DNA from: Clostridia bacterium
Lineage (GTDB): Bacteria > Bacillota > Clostridia > Lachnospirales > Lachnospiraceae
Assembly (NCBI GenBank): GCA_026000945.1
Contig: BNZI01000001.1
Location: 1-64,000 of the forward strand
Length of the DNA: 64,000 nucleotides
Reading direction: 5' to 3'
In this document: positions 44,899-53,536 of the stretch, piece after piece
How positions within the stretch are numbered: the stretch's first letter is position 1
How the letters are laid out: the number at the start of each line of letters is the position of its first letter
Position numbers and translations under genes: made by a program
The notes under the pieces: model-generated
The model's database searches: none
Told to the model about the DNA's origin: nothing
The model's input: only the letters and a program-made list of their open reading frames with translations

Positions 44899-45765
44899 AT
44901 GGGAATTTTAGCTTTTGATATTGGTGGTAGTGCAGTAAAATACGGTGTATGGGAAGAGGATCACTTAGTTAAGCAAAATGCAGTAGCTCTTCCGAAAGAT
45001 TGGACGAGCATGAAAGAAACATTTTACAAAATTTTTGAAGAATTAAACGAGAATAAACAAATTAGTGGCATCGCACTAAGCGCTCCCGGTCTGGTGGATG
45101 AAGCAACTGGGGAAATTCAGGGGGATAGTGCAGTTCCTTATATTCATCGTTTTCCTATACAAAAAGAGTTAGAAGAATACTTTGCTTTGCCGGTAACAAT
45201 GGAAAATGATGCAAATTGTGCAGCATTGGCAGAGGTTTGGCAAGGTGCGGCTAAGGATGCACAGCACTGTATTTTTTTGGTCATTGGTACTGGTATTGGT
45301 GGAGCTATCGTAATCAACAGAGAATTGTTTAGAGGGAAGAATTTATTTTGCGGGGAATTTGGCTATATGTTTTTAAATGATTCGACATGTTTGAGTATAT
45401 CAGGTAGTATGGTAAGAGCACTTGGGCAATACAATCAAACTATGGGAAAAAAGATTAAAGGAGAAGAATTATTTACATTGGCGGAGCAGGGGGATTTACT
45501 TGCTGAGGAAATTACTACACGTTTTTTTCGTGCTATAGCAATGGGGATTTTTAATTTATTAGTGAGTTTTGATCCAGGATTAGTAATTTTGGGCGGCGGT
45601 GTTTCTGCTAATCAAAAAGTTTTGGAAAACATTAAGCGACATGTAAACAGAATTTTAATAGAAAGAAATGTGACTACCATGGATTACCGAATTGAAGCTT
45701 GTCAATTTGGAAACGATGCTAACTTAATTGGAGCAGTTTATCATCATACATTAAAAAAAAGGTGA
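44899..45765 (+). CDS. ROK family sugar kinase
   Basis: This 288-residue kinase begins with the phosphate-1 motif LAFDIGGSAVKYGV, has ENDANCAALAEVWQGAAKD and IGTGIGGAIVINRELFRG, and ends with LVILGGGVSANQKVL. The usual ROK zinc motif CxCGxxGC is missing: the region reads NDSTCLSISGSM. That fits the beta-glucoside/fructokinase-like ROK kinases rather than repressors. There is no helix-turn-helix domain. GTAGGAGAA precedes the ATG. The sugar is unknown. Confidence 0.88.
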   Translation: MGILAFDIGGSAVKYGVWEEDHLVKQNAVALPKDWTSMKETFYKIFEELNENKQISGIALSAPGLVDEATGEIQGDSAVPYIHRFPIQKELEEYFALPVTMENDANCAALAEVWQGAAKDAQHCIFLVIGTGIGGAIVINRELFRGKNLFCGEFGYMFLNDSTCLSISGSMVRALGQYNQTMGKKIKGEELFTLAEQGDLLAEEITTRFFRAIAMGIFNLLVSFDPGLVILGGGVSANQKVLENIKRHVNRILIERNVTTMDYRIEACQFGNDANLIGAVYHHTLKKR

Positions 45766-45789
45766 TGACTTATGTTTTGAAATCTATTT

Positions 45790-46390
45790 AATCTTTCACT
45801 TGATTAGGATACTCTCGCTCTATTTTTCTTTCTACTGTACTGAGATTCCTTGAATTACCTGTAGTATTTTGAGGTGTGTGGACACAATTGCAAGGTGTCT
45901 ATCTTTTGGTAGATTTTTTCAGGTTTGCGTTAGAGATTGTTTTTAGTATCTCACTCATAGGAGAATATTCAGTCTAGTTCCAAGATGCTTTTGAAATACC
46001 TCCGGTATTTTTTGTGTTACATCTTCATGTATGAGAAGCTGTTTTCAGTATCTTATTTACGGGGAATGTACAGTCTGGTTTTCCTTCTACAGTGTCGAGA
46101 TTATTTTGAATACCTTCGGTATTCTTTGTGTTACCTTTTTATGTATGAAAAGCTGATTTTAGTATCTTACTCACAATAAAACGTTTGGTGTATTTTCCTT
46201 GTTCGAAGATATTGCGTAGATTCCTAGAAAAATGATCGTTAGCATTTTCTGCGCTCGGAAATACTTAAACAAGCTTAAAAAACAATAGGTCATATTATAC
46301 TGATTTGGAGATGCTGAACGGACTCTTGAAAAACGATCGTTAACATTCTCTTCGTTTTTAGAGCTTCAAGATATGCTCAATGAACGAATA
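45790..46390 (-). repeat. Diverged two-ended repeat family region
   Basis: Units on the minus strand recur (TACTGAGATTCCTTGAATTA, AATACCTCCGGTATT, AATACCTTCGGTATT, each followed by GTGTTAC and a TATGTATGA landmark). A B end (GTGTGGACACAATTGC, GTGTCTATCTTTTGGTAGAT) lies at about 45872-45915. The copies are more decayed than those at 48 kb. Confidence 0.6.
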
Positions 46391-46437
46391 ATTCTAAAGC
46401 AAGTCTTGCTAAAAAAGATAATAAAGAAGGTGAAATA

Positions 46438-47952
46438 TTGATAAAAGAAAAATCTACGATGAAAGGAAAAATTGACTGGGCAGTCACGATCATTCCTTTA
46501 TGTGTGATCGTGGTTTTAGGGATTTTCTTTGCTTTTATTCCGGAACAAAGCCAATGGGTATTGTCTTCCCTGCGTTCTTTTTTGGGAGATGAATTTGGTA
46601 TTTATTATTTATTCTTGGGTGTTGCTTTTTTTCTTATTAGCTTATATTTAGCTTTTTCTCGTTATGGAAAGATCCGTTTAGGAAAAGGAGAAAAACCTTT
46701 ATATCGTTCTTTTTCATGGGGAAGTATGATTTTTACGTCTACAATGGCAGCAGATATTTTATTTTATTCCTTGTGTGAATGGGCTTTATATGCAGGTGAG
46801 GAGCATGTGCAAGGATTGGATTCTTTGGATTTGTGGGCGGAGACCTTTTCTTTGTTTCATTGGGGTCCTATTGCTTGGAGTTTTTATATTGTGATGGCTG
46901 TTGCTTTTGGCTTCATGCTACATGTAAGCCGAAGAGGCAAACAAAAATTTTCAGAGGCCTGTCGTCCTGTTTTAGGGAAGCAAGTGGATTCAATCGGAGG
47001 GAAATGTATTGATTTAATCGCTGTTTTTTCTTTGCTAGCAGGTACAGCTACAACTTTTTCTTTGGCAACACCTTTGCTTTCGGAGGCCCTAGCGAAGGTG
47101 TTTTCTCTTCCAGTAGGTACAGGTTTGACCGTGTGTATATTACTGTTGACGGCTTTTGTGTATATTGCTATTGTTTGGACAGGCATGAAAGGCATAGAAA
47201 AATTAGCGAATTTTTGCTTAATCATGTTTTTTTCTTTATTATTTTATGTGTTTTTCTTAGGAGGAGAAACCCGTTATATTTTAGAAAATGGGTTTAGCGC
47301 ATTAGGGAATATGGTACAAAACTTTATTCACTTATCTACGTGGATAGACCCCATGAGAAAGACCTCTTTTCCACAAAATTGGACGGTGTACTATTGGGCT
47401 TATTGGATGGTATGGTGTGTAGCAACTCCTTTTTTTATTGGGCAGATAAGCAAAGGAAGAACCATCAAAGAAACGGTTTTAGGTAGTTATGCATGGGGAC
47501 TTGCGGGTACGTTTACCTCATTTATTGTATTAGGTAATTATGGCTTAGCGAAGCAAATGAAAGGGAGCATAGATGTAGTTGGCCAATTAGCAGGAGGGAC
47601 TTCTATTTCAAAAGTGATTATGAGTATTTTTTCTACTTTGCCTTTACCTCAACTAGGATTGATCTTGTTAGTCATTTCTATGATTTCTTTTTATGCCACT
47701 ACTTTTGATGCTTTAACGGTTGTGGTTTCTTCTTATTCCTATAAACTTCTAAAAGAAGATGAGATTCCGGATAAAAAGATTCGTGTATTTTGGGCCGTTT
47801 TATTTATTTTACTGCCACTTGCTTTGATTTTTTCGGAAAGTTCTTTGAAACAGCTGCAAAACCTTTCGATTATTGCTGCTTTTCCCATTGGCTTAATTAT
47901 GATTTTGATTGTAGTAAGTTTTTTTAAGGAAGCAAAGAAGTATTTAACTTAA
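46438..47952 (+). CDS. BCCT family betaine/choline/carnitine transporter
   Basis: This 504-residue polytopic protein has about 12 hydrophobic segments and the family signature region TVYYWAYWMVWCVATPFFIG with ISKGRTIKETVLG. It imports quaternary ammonium compounds with Na+ or H+, or by exchange. Residues of the glycine/aromatic box (SWGSMIFTSTMAADILFYS) are diverged from typical osmotic BetT/OpuD, so the substrate is open. The start is TTG after GAAGGTG. No substrate-using genes lie next to it. Confidence 0.88.
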   Translation: MIKEKSTMKGKIDWAVTIIPLCVIVVLGIFFAFIPEQSQWVLSSLRSFLGDEFGIYYLFLGVAFFLISLYLAFSRYGKIRLGKGEKPLYRSFSWGSMIFTSTMAADILFYSLCEWALYAGEEHVQGLDSLDLWAETFSLFHWGPIAWSFYIVMAVAFGFMLHVSRRGKQKFSEACRPVLGKQVDSIGGKCIDLIAVFSLLAGTATTFSLATPLLSEALAKVFSLPVGTGLTVCILLLTAFVYIAIVWTGMKGIEKLANFCLIMFFSLLFYVFFLGGETRYILENGFSALGNMVQNFIHLSTWIDPMRKTSFPQNWTVYYWAYWMVWCVATPFFIGQISKGRTIKETVLGSYAWGLAGTFTSFIVLGNYGLAKQMKGSIDVVGQLAGGTSISKVIMSIFSTLPLPQLGLILLVISMISFYATTFDALTVVVSSYSYKLLKEDEIPDKKIRVFWAVLFILLPLALIFSESSLKQLQNLSIIAAFPIGLIMILIVVSFFKEAKKYLT

Positions 47953-47960
47953 TCAGGAGA

Positions 47961-48055
47961 AGTCGCCCATCCTCTATAGGTGGGTGATGAATGCCGTTCG
48001 GTATGAGGGTTACCGTTGGTAACTCGAAAACCGACATACGAGGCATATTGCCTGT
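47961..48055 (+). ncRNA. Nested-stem structured element after the BCCT gene
   Basis: Stem 1 is GCCCATC with GGTGGGT (47965-47985, one G-T). The nested part pairs TGCC (47992) with GGCA (48042), GTATG (48001) with CATAC (48035), and GTTACC (48009) with GGTAAC (48018). An alternative hairpin AGGCA-TAT-TGCCT (48041-48053) uses the same GGCA, so two folds compete. It resembles a cis-regulatory RNA or a transposon-derived (IS605/TnpB-associated) guide-RNA relic. No gene follows within 1.3 kb. Confidence 0.4.
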
Positions 48056-48065
48056 TTATTTTATC

Positions 48066-49212
48066 TGACTAGGCGTGTTCAACTTATCTGAAATGCCCAG
48101 ATTTTGCGTAGATTTTCGATTTTTCACTTCGCAAGGCAAATTTTGCAGACATGTGCGTATTTTAAGAAAATAAAGAGCTTGTTTAGTATTTTCACCGCAA
48201 GGAAAATATTGTGTATCATTTTTTAAAAGCCTATTTCAGTATCTCCGAACGAGAAGAATATTGTAGATAATTTTTTTCCTACACGAAAAAATGTGCAAGA
48301 ATACGGGAAGTATTCCAAAGAATTCTGACACAGGAGTAGGGAAAACAGACCAATATTCTTCCGTGAGTGAGATACTTAAATAGGTTTTCTTACACGGAGA
48401 AGTGAGGCAGGAATACGGGAAGTATATCAAGAAATTCTTGACACAGTCAGAGGGGAAATAGTCCAACACTTGCCCATAAGTGAGATAGTGAAATAGGCTT
48501 TCTTATACGAAGAAGTGACGCAGGGATACGGGAAATGGTCCAACACTTGCCCATAAGTGAGATACTTAAATAGGTTTTCTTACACGGAGAAGTGAGGCAG
48601 GAATACGGGAAGTATATCAAGAAATTTTGACACAGTCAGAGGGGAAATAGTCCAACATTTGCCCATAAGTGAGATAGTGAAATAGGCTTTCTTACACGGA
48701 GAAGTGACACAGGAATACGGGAAGTATATCAAGAAATTCTTGACACAGTCAGAGGGGAAATAGTCCAACACTTGCCCATAAGTGAGATACTTAAATAGGT
48801 TTTCTTACACGAAGAAGTGACGCAGGAATACGGGAAGTATATCAAGAAATTCTTGACACAGTCAGAGGGGAAATAGTCCAATATTTGCCCATAAGTGAGA
48901 TACTTAAATAGGTTTTCTTACACGAAGAAGTGAGGCAGGAATACGGGGAAGTATATCAAGAAATTCTTGACCCAGTCAGAGGGGAAATAGTCCAACATTT
49001 GCCCATAAGTGAGATAGTGAAATAGGCTTTCTTATACGAAGAAGTGACGCAGGGATACAAGAAGTATTTCAAGTAATATCAATATCTCAAGAGGGAAAAT
49101 AAACCAAATATTCTTCCGCAAATGAGATACAAAAACAAGATCTAAATGCAGACCAGCACAAAATCTACAAAAGATAGACACCCTGCGCGCTCTGCGTTAG
49201 GGGAACACGTAT
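48066..49212 (+). repeat. Largest two-ended repeat element: A end, 113-bp tandem units, B end
   Basis: The element starts CGTGTTCAACTTATCTGAAA (A end) and closes with the complement of the B end (AAAATCTACAAAAGATAGAC, then GGGAACACG near 49212), giving CGTGTTC termini. Between them the TGAGATA landmark recurs at 48368, 48481, 48558, 48670, 48783, 48896, 49010 and 49123, with spacings of 113, 77, 112, 113, 113, 114 and 113. Each unit has CAGGAATACGGGAAGTATAT and a TCAAGAA-A-TTCTTGA palindrome. No unit carries a conserved long reading frame. Confidence 0.85.
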
Positions 49213-49385
49213 TGTGTTAGGTATGTACAAAAATTATCTAGACAATAGTTCTAAACTTTGTTTCCTTTTACATATATTTTGCTAAAGCTTGTTTTTGATC
49301 AAGGCTTTTTAAGCCTTTACTTTAAAGTGTACATTCTATTTTTGGAATGTTCACTCTGTGGACACGTCTTAGCAGGAGGAAAGAA

Positions 49386-50342
49386 TTGAAGAAAACGACT
49401 CAAGATTGGCTAGGAATTTTTGCTTTGTCTTTGCAAAAAGTGTTGGCGATATGTGAATTAGATTTTTCATTTTTGCAAGAAATTCGTTTGCGTATAGGGA
49501 AACCAGTTTTTCTTTGGTATAAAAATCAAGAGTACATTTTATCAAAGCAAGGAGGCTTTACCACAGATTTTGCTCAAGCTTATTTTTTGGACAAAGCAGA
49601 ATTAACAGAAACGCTTTCTTATATCAGTAACTATTCTCTTTATGCTTTTGAAGAGGAAATCCGACAGGGTTTTTTAACCATTCAAGGGGGGCACAGGATA
49701 GGTCTGTCTGGTAAAACCGTTGTAGAAAATCGTTCTATACGTAATATGAAGGCAATTTTCAGTCTCAATGTTCGTTTTTCTCATCAAATTTTAGGTTGTG
49801 CAGATCGTTTACTGCCTTATCTTTATGACCGTAGACAAGGATTGTGTTCTCTTTTGATCATTTCGCCGCCTCGTTGCGGAAAAACTACTTTACTTCGGGA
49901 TTTAATCCGTCAAGTTTCTAACGGAAATGTTGAACATAGTGGCAAAACAGTTGCTGTGGTAGATGAACGCTCGGAAATTGCGGCTTGCTATATGGGTTTG
50001 CCACAAAATGATGTGGGTATGCGTACAGATATTTTAGATGCTTGTCCGAAAGATAAGGGAATGATGATGATGATTCGCAGCATGTCACCGGAAGTTTTGG
50101 CAGTAGATGAGTTAGGGGGAGCAGAAGAAATTCAAGCAATCCATTATGCCTTGCATTGTGGTTGTAAATTATTTGCTACCGTGCATGGATATTCTTTGGA
50201 AGATGTTCAGAGTAAACCTGATTTTTCTCCGCTTGTACGTGCTTTGGTATTTCAGCGTTATATATGCTTGACACAGCAAACAGAAAGGAATACTTTTATG
50301 CATGTTTATGATGCGCAGGGAAAGGAAATGTCATGTTGGTAA
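49386..50342 (+). CDS. spoIIIAA: Stage III sporulation protein AA
   Basis: This ATPase powers the SpoIIIA-SpoIIQ feeding channel between mother cell and forespore. It has an N-terminal domain with EIRLRIGKPVFL and QGGHRIGLSG, then Walker A SPPRCGKTTLLRDL (near 160) and VVDERSEIAAC. The secretion-ATPase-like C-terminus has VLAVDELGGAEEI. The TTG start at 49386 follows AGGAGGAAAG; an in-frame ATG at 49347 lacks such a site. It is 318 residues and overlaps spoIIIAB by 10 bases. Confidence 0.93.
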   Translation: MKKTTQDWLGIFALSLQKVLAICELDFSFLQEIRLRIGKPVFLWYKNQEYILSKQGGFTTDFAQAYFLDKAELTETLSYISNYSLYAFEEEIRQGFLTIQGGHRIGLSGKTVVENRSIRNMKAIFSLNVRFSHQILGCADRLLPYLYDRRQGLCSLLIISPPRCGKTTLLRDLIRQVSNGNVEHSGKTVAVVDERSEIAACYMGLPQNDVGMRTDILDACPKDKGMMMMIRSMSPEVLAVDELGGAEEIQAIHYALHCGCKLFATVHGYSLEDVQSKPDFSPLVRALVFQRYICLTQQTERNTFMHVYDAQGKEMSCW

Positions 50343-50854
50343 AAATGCTGGGATCTGGCTTGGTTTTTTTTGCTTGCTTTATTTGGGGGATGAGATTACA
50401 AAATAATCTAAAATCCCGGATAAGCAATTTAAATGATTTAAAAAAAATCATGACTTTACTGCGTGGAGAAATCCTTTATCATCAAGCAGAATTAAGTGAA
50501 GCTTTATTCGCTGTTTCTTTTCGTTTAGCAGAACCTTATTCCGGATTTTGTAGGCAAATGGTTAAAAAGTTGGATGAAAAACAAAGTTATGCGTTTCATC
50601 CAATTTGGATAGATGAAACACAAAAATTATCTGAACAAATTGATTTAAAAAAACAAGATTTACAGGATTTACAGTCCATGGGAGAAAATTTAGGTTATTT
50701 AGATAAAGATATGCAGGAAAAACAATTTCAGCTTTATTTTGCACGTTTAGAAGAACAAATACAAGAGGGGAAAAAAGAATATCAAAAAAAAGGAAAGCTT
50801 TATCCTTCCTTAGGGGTAATGAGCGGTATTTTATTTGTGATTATTTTTCTTTGA
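50333..50854 (+). CDS. spoIIIAB: Stage III sporulation protein AB
   Basis: This is a membrane protein with an N-terminal anchor (LGSGLVFFACFIWGMRL), a long helical middle (LNDLKKIMTLLRGEILYHQAELSEAL matches the family) and a C-terminal hydrophobic end (LGVMSGILFVIIFL). The family is related to type II secretion GspF. It overlaps spoIIIAA. Confidence 0.92.
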   Translation: MLVKMLGSGLVFFACFIWGMRLQNNLKSRISNLNDLKKIMTLLRGEILYHQAELSEALFAVSFRLAEPYSGFCRQMVKKLDEKQSYAFHPIWIDETQKLSEQIDLKKQDLQDLQSMGENLGYLDKDMQEKQFQLYFARLEEQIQEGKKEYQKKGKLYPSLGVMSGILFVIIFL

Positions 50855-51025
50855 CCTACGATGAGAAAAGGGATACAATATCTATTTTTTGTCAATGAAG
50901 TTTTGTAGTCAAAAAACAGAAGGTAAACCTTAAGAATCTATTTTATCTTTCCTTTATTGTAAAAGATTCAATAGGTCTTAACACTAAAATCTTTAGGAGA
51001 GAACTTCATTTAGGGAGAGAAAAAG

Positions 51026-51220
51026 ATGACGATTAATCTGATTTTTCGTATTGCCGCAGTAGGGATCTTGGTTTCTGTAATTTGCCAAATTTTAAAGCAT
51101 AGTGGGCGGGAAGAGCACGCTTTTTTGACTAGTTTGGCAGGTTTAGTTTTGGTTTTGTTTTGGATTATTCCTTATATTTACGAACTGTTTGATACCATTA
51201 AGCGATTATTTGCGTTATAA
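51026..51220 (+). CDS. spoIIIAC: Stage III sporulation protein AC
   Basis: This 64-residue membrane protein has two hydrophobic helices and the family motif VICQILKHSGREEHAFLTSL. It belongs to the SpoIIIA channel. It lies 171 bases after spoIIIAB, further than usual, with no gene between; GGGAGAG precedes the start. Confidence 0.92.
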   Translation: MTINLIFRIAAVGILVSVICQILKHSGREEHAFLTSLAGLVLVLFWIIPYIYELFDTIKRLFAL

Positions 51221-51235
51221 AGATAGGTGAAAAAA

Positions 51236-51622
51236 ATGTCAGTTCTTTCTATTGCTATATTAAGCATTGTTGTCGCTGTGTTGTCTATCCAATTTAAAAA
51301 TATTCGAGCAGAATATAGTTTGTATTTAGCCATTGCGGGAGGTCTTTTGATTGCTTTTTATGCCTTATTGCGATTAAAAAGTGTATTAGAAGTCATTCAT
51401 CAAATTGAAAGTTATATTAAAATTAATCAGGTTTATACTGTGATCTTGTTAAAAATCGTAGGCATTACCTATATCGCAGAGTTTGCTTCTGGCATTTGTA
51501 AAGATGCGGGTTATTCATCTATGGCTAATCAAATCGAAATTTTTTCTAAATTAACAATTTTAGGAATCAGTATGCCAATTATTGTAGCTTTGTTGGAAAC
51601 TCTCAACCATTTTTTTGTTTAG
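51236..51622 (+). CDS. spoIIIAD: Stage III sporulation protein AD
   Basis: This 128-residue membrane protein has the motif KIVGITYIAEFASGICKDAGY and a final IPLLLAL-like segment (MPIIVALLETL). The ATG at 51236 follows ATAGGTG. spoIIIAE, AF, AG and AH, which normally follow, are absent: 630 bases of non-coding sequence and then DAHP synthase come next. Confidence 0.93.
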   Translation: MSVLSIAILSIVVAVLSIQFKNIRAEYSLYLAIAGGLLIAFYALLRLKSVLEVIHQIESYIKINQVYTVILLKIVGITYIAEFASGICKDAGYSSMANQIEIFSKLTILGISMPIIVALLETLNHFFV

Positions 51623-51735
51623 TGGTCTAAGGTTTCCTCTTTAATGATAATCGAAATCATAGGGTAGTTTATTAATCGTTTGTAATCTCAAAATCACAGG
51701 GGAATTTATTCATCATCTGCAATCCAAACAAAAAT

Positions 51736-51899
51736 CGTAGGGGCGGCATTCTGCTGCCTATTTGGCAAGATTGGGGACAACCCAATGAACAGATTTTGCA
51801 TAATAACATCACAAGCAACGGATAACACAGGATATGTTTTTGGATGATATGAAAAATTTTTTGTCGATGTTTGAGAGGCGGCATCCTGCCGCCCCTACG
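51736..51899. repeat. MITE-like element with GC-rich inverted ends
   Basis: Left end CGTAGGGGCGGCATTCTGC (51736-51754) and right end GCATCCTGCCGCCCCTACGG (51881-51900) are near-perfect complements. The interior is about 125 bases of AT-rich non-coding DNA. One end of the same family (GTAGGGGCGGGCATTCTGCC) lies inside the repeat at 30391. Confidence 0.7.
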
Positions 51900-52255
51900 G
51901 TTGTTTTAAATTATATTTAACACATTTGAAATGACAAATAGGTTATTTGAAGAATAGTGTTTTGGGTGATATTTTCATATGATATCGTGTGATTGATCGT
52001 CGCCCATACATTCGAGGAAAAGGCAGATTTCGTTATCTTTCAAAGAATTGTCAGATGGTAATATTATGGTCATGCTTGTGAAATTTTGTAATATAGATTA
52101 TACTACTATTAAAAGTAAAGTAAGTGGGCTTTGACTAAAGGCAATTTGTCGTGCGATAAAACTGGGCGTAAACTTAGGTAGTGGTGTTTTAAGCATTTTT
52201 GCTGTTTTCAAGAGGAACTTTCACTTTGCTAATAAAAAACTAGAGGGAGAAAAAA
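51900..52255. other. Leader region of DAHP synthase
   Basis: No gene is seen. The region is AT-rich with a TATAGATTATACTACTATT stretch near 52093-52111 that could hold a promoter. I see no clear T-box or tryptophan/phenylalanine leader peptide. Confidence 0.25.
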
Positions 52256-53284
52256 ATGTCATTGCGTTATAAAAAGTTGCTACCGACTCCAGAAGAGATT
52301 AAAGAACGATTTCCTCTGAGAGAAGATTTTGCGTTAAAGAAAAAGGAACGAGATCAAGAAATTAAAAATATTCTTTGTGGTCAAGATCAACGCTTACTAT
52401 TAATTGTAGGTCCTTGTTCAGCAGATAACGAAGATTCCGTTTGTAAATATATCGAAAAATTAGCAGGTGTGCAAGAAAAAGTAAAAGAAAAAATTCTGTT
52501 TGTTCCTAGAATTTATACTAATAAACCTCGTACAACAGGAGAAGGGTATAAAGGTATGGTTCACCAGCCTGATCCAATGAAAGAACCAGATCTTAGCGAA
52601 GGTTTAGCAGCTATTCGCAGAATACATTTAAAGGCGTTTACTGAAACGGGCTTGAGTTGTGCGGATGAAATGCTTTATCCTGAAAATTGGCAATACCTAT
52701 CTGATTTACTATCGTATGTGGCTGTAGGAGCTAGATCTGTAGAAAATCAGCAGCACCGTTTGGTAAGTAGTGGAGTGGATATCCCGGTAGGTATGAAAAA
52801 TCCCACTGGAGGAGATTTTTCTGTTATGCTCAATTCTATTGTTGCTGCACAGTCACAACATGCGTTTATTTTTGGTCAATGGGAAGTAGAAACAGAAGGA
52901 AATCCTTTGGCCCACGCAATTTTAAGGGGCGCGGTTAATAAGCATGGACGTAACCTACCGAATTATCATTACGAAGATTTGCATCTGCTGTGTGCAATGT
53001 ACGAAAAACGTAATTTAAAAAACCCGGCATGTATTGTAGATGTCAATCATTCTAATTCCAATAAGCAGTACAAAGAGCAAATCCGTATTGCCAAGGAAGT
53101 ACTACATAGTAGGAAACATTCAGAGGAACTGAAAGGCTTTATTAAAGGTTTAATGATTGAAAGTTATTTAGTGGAAGGGACGCAAACTTTAGGGGAAAAT
53201 AATATTTATGGAAAGTCCATTACAGATCCTTGTTTGGGATGGGAAGACTCAGAGAGATTATTTCTAGAAATTGCAGAGTTATAA
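52256..53284 (+). CDS. aroF: 3-deoxy-7-phosphoheptulonate synthase (type I, AroFGH-like)
   Basis: It joins phosphoenolpyruvate and erythrose 4-phosphate in the first step of aromatic amino acid synthesis. It carries LIVGPCSADNED, PRIYTNKPRTTGEGYKGM, VGARSVENQQHR, GMKNPTGGD and VDVNHSNSNKQ, the metal and PEP sites of AroF/G/H. The 342-residue length is normal, and there is no fused chorismate mutase. AGAGGGAGAAAAA precedes the ATG. The gene stands alone. Confidence 0.94.
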   Translation: MSLRYKKLLPTPEEIKERFPLREDFALKKKERDQEIKNILCGQDQRLLLIVGPCSADNEDSVCKYIEKLAGVQEKVKEKILFVPRIYTNKPRTTGEGYKGMVHQPDPMKEPDLSEGLAAIRRIHLKAFTETGLSCADEMLYPENWQYLSDLLSYVAVGARSVENQQHRLVSSGVDIPVGMKNPTGGDFSVMLNSIVAAQSQHAFIFGQWEVETEGNPLAHAILRGAVNKHGRNLPNYHYEDLHLLCAMYEKRNLKNPACIVDVNHSNSNKQYKEQIRIAKEVLHSRKHSEELKGFIKGLMIESYLVEGTQTLGENNIYGKSITDPCLGWEDSERLFLEIAEL

Positions 53285-53330
53285 AAAGGAAAAGCCTATC
53301 AATGTTAGTTGACAGGCTTTTCCTTTTTTT
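53284..53330 (+). terminator. Terminator of the DAHP synthase gene
   Basis: AAAAGGAAAAGCCTaTCA pairs with TGAcAGGCTTTTCCTTTT over about 15 bp, followed by TTTT. Confidence 0.9.
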
Positions 53331-53339
53331 ATTTTTATT

Positions 53340-53500
53340 GTAATGTATTCCCTCCACCATAGAGGTGGGGCTTTTTGCTTAAGATTCACAAGCGTGTCAG
53401 TATCTACTAAGCCCGCTGCGTGCCTCTCACGTTTTTAGGAATGCCTCCCACCATTTTAGAAGGTGGGAACTTCTTGGCAATGTAGGTTAAGTGATTTAGG
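53340..53500. other. Hairpins resembling insertion-sequence ends
   Basis: CCTCCACCATAGAGGTGGGG (53352-53371) and CCCACC-ATTTTAGAA-GGTGGG (53447-53467, followed by AACTTCTTGG) are stem-loops with the look of IS200/IS605 subterminal hairpins. No transposase is present. A related hairpin with AATTTCTTGG lies at 54255-54275. Confidence 0.35.
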
Positions 53501-53536
53501 GTTTTTCGCTTTAGCTATGTATAAAGAATTTTATGT

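Noticed and set aside
48236..48771. Repeated minus-strand frames (MLDYFPSDCVKNFLIYFPYS...) in the 113-bp array
   Set aside because: The frames are made by the repeat itself; the 113-bp period is not divisible by three, so no continuous product results, and no ribosome binding site is present.
40613..49212. The tandem arrays as a CRISPR locus
   Set aside because: The whole 113-bp unit repeats, including the parts that would be spacers; there are no short repeats with unique spacers and no cas genes.
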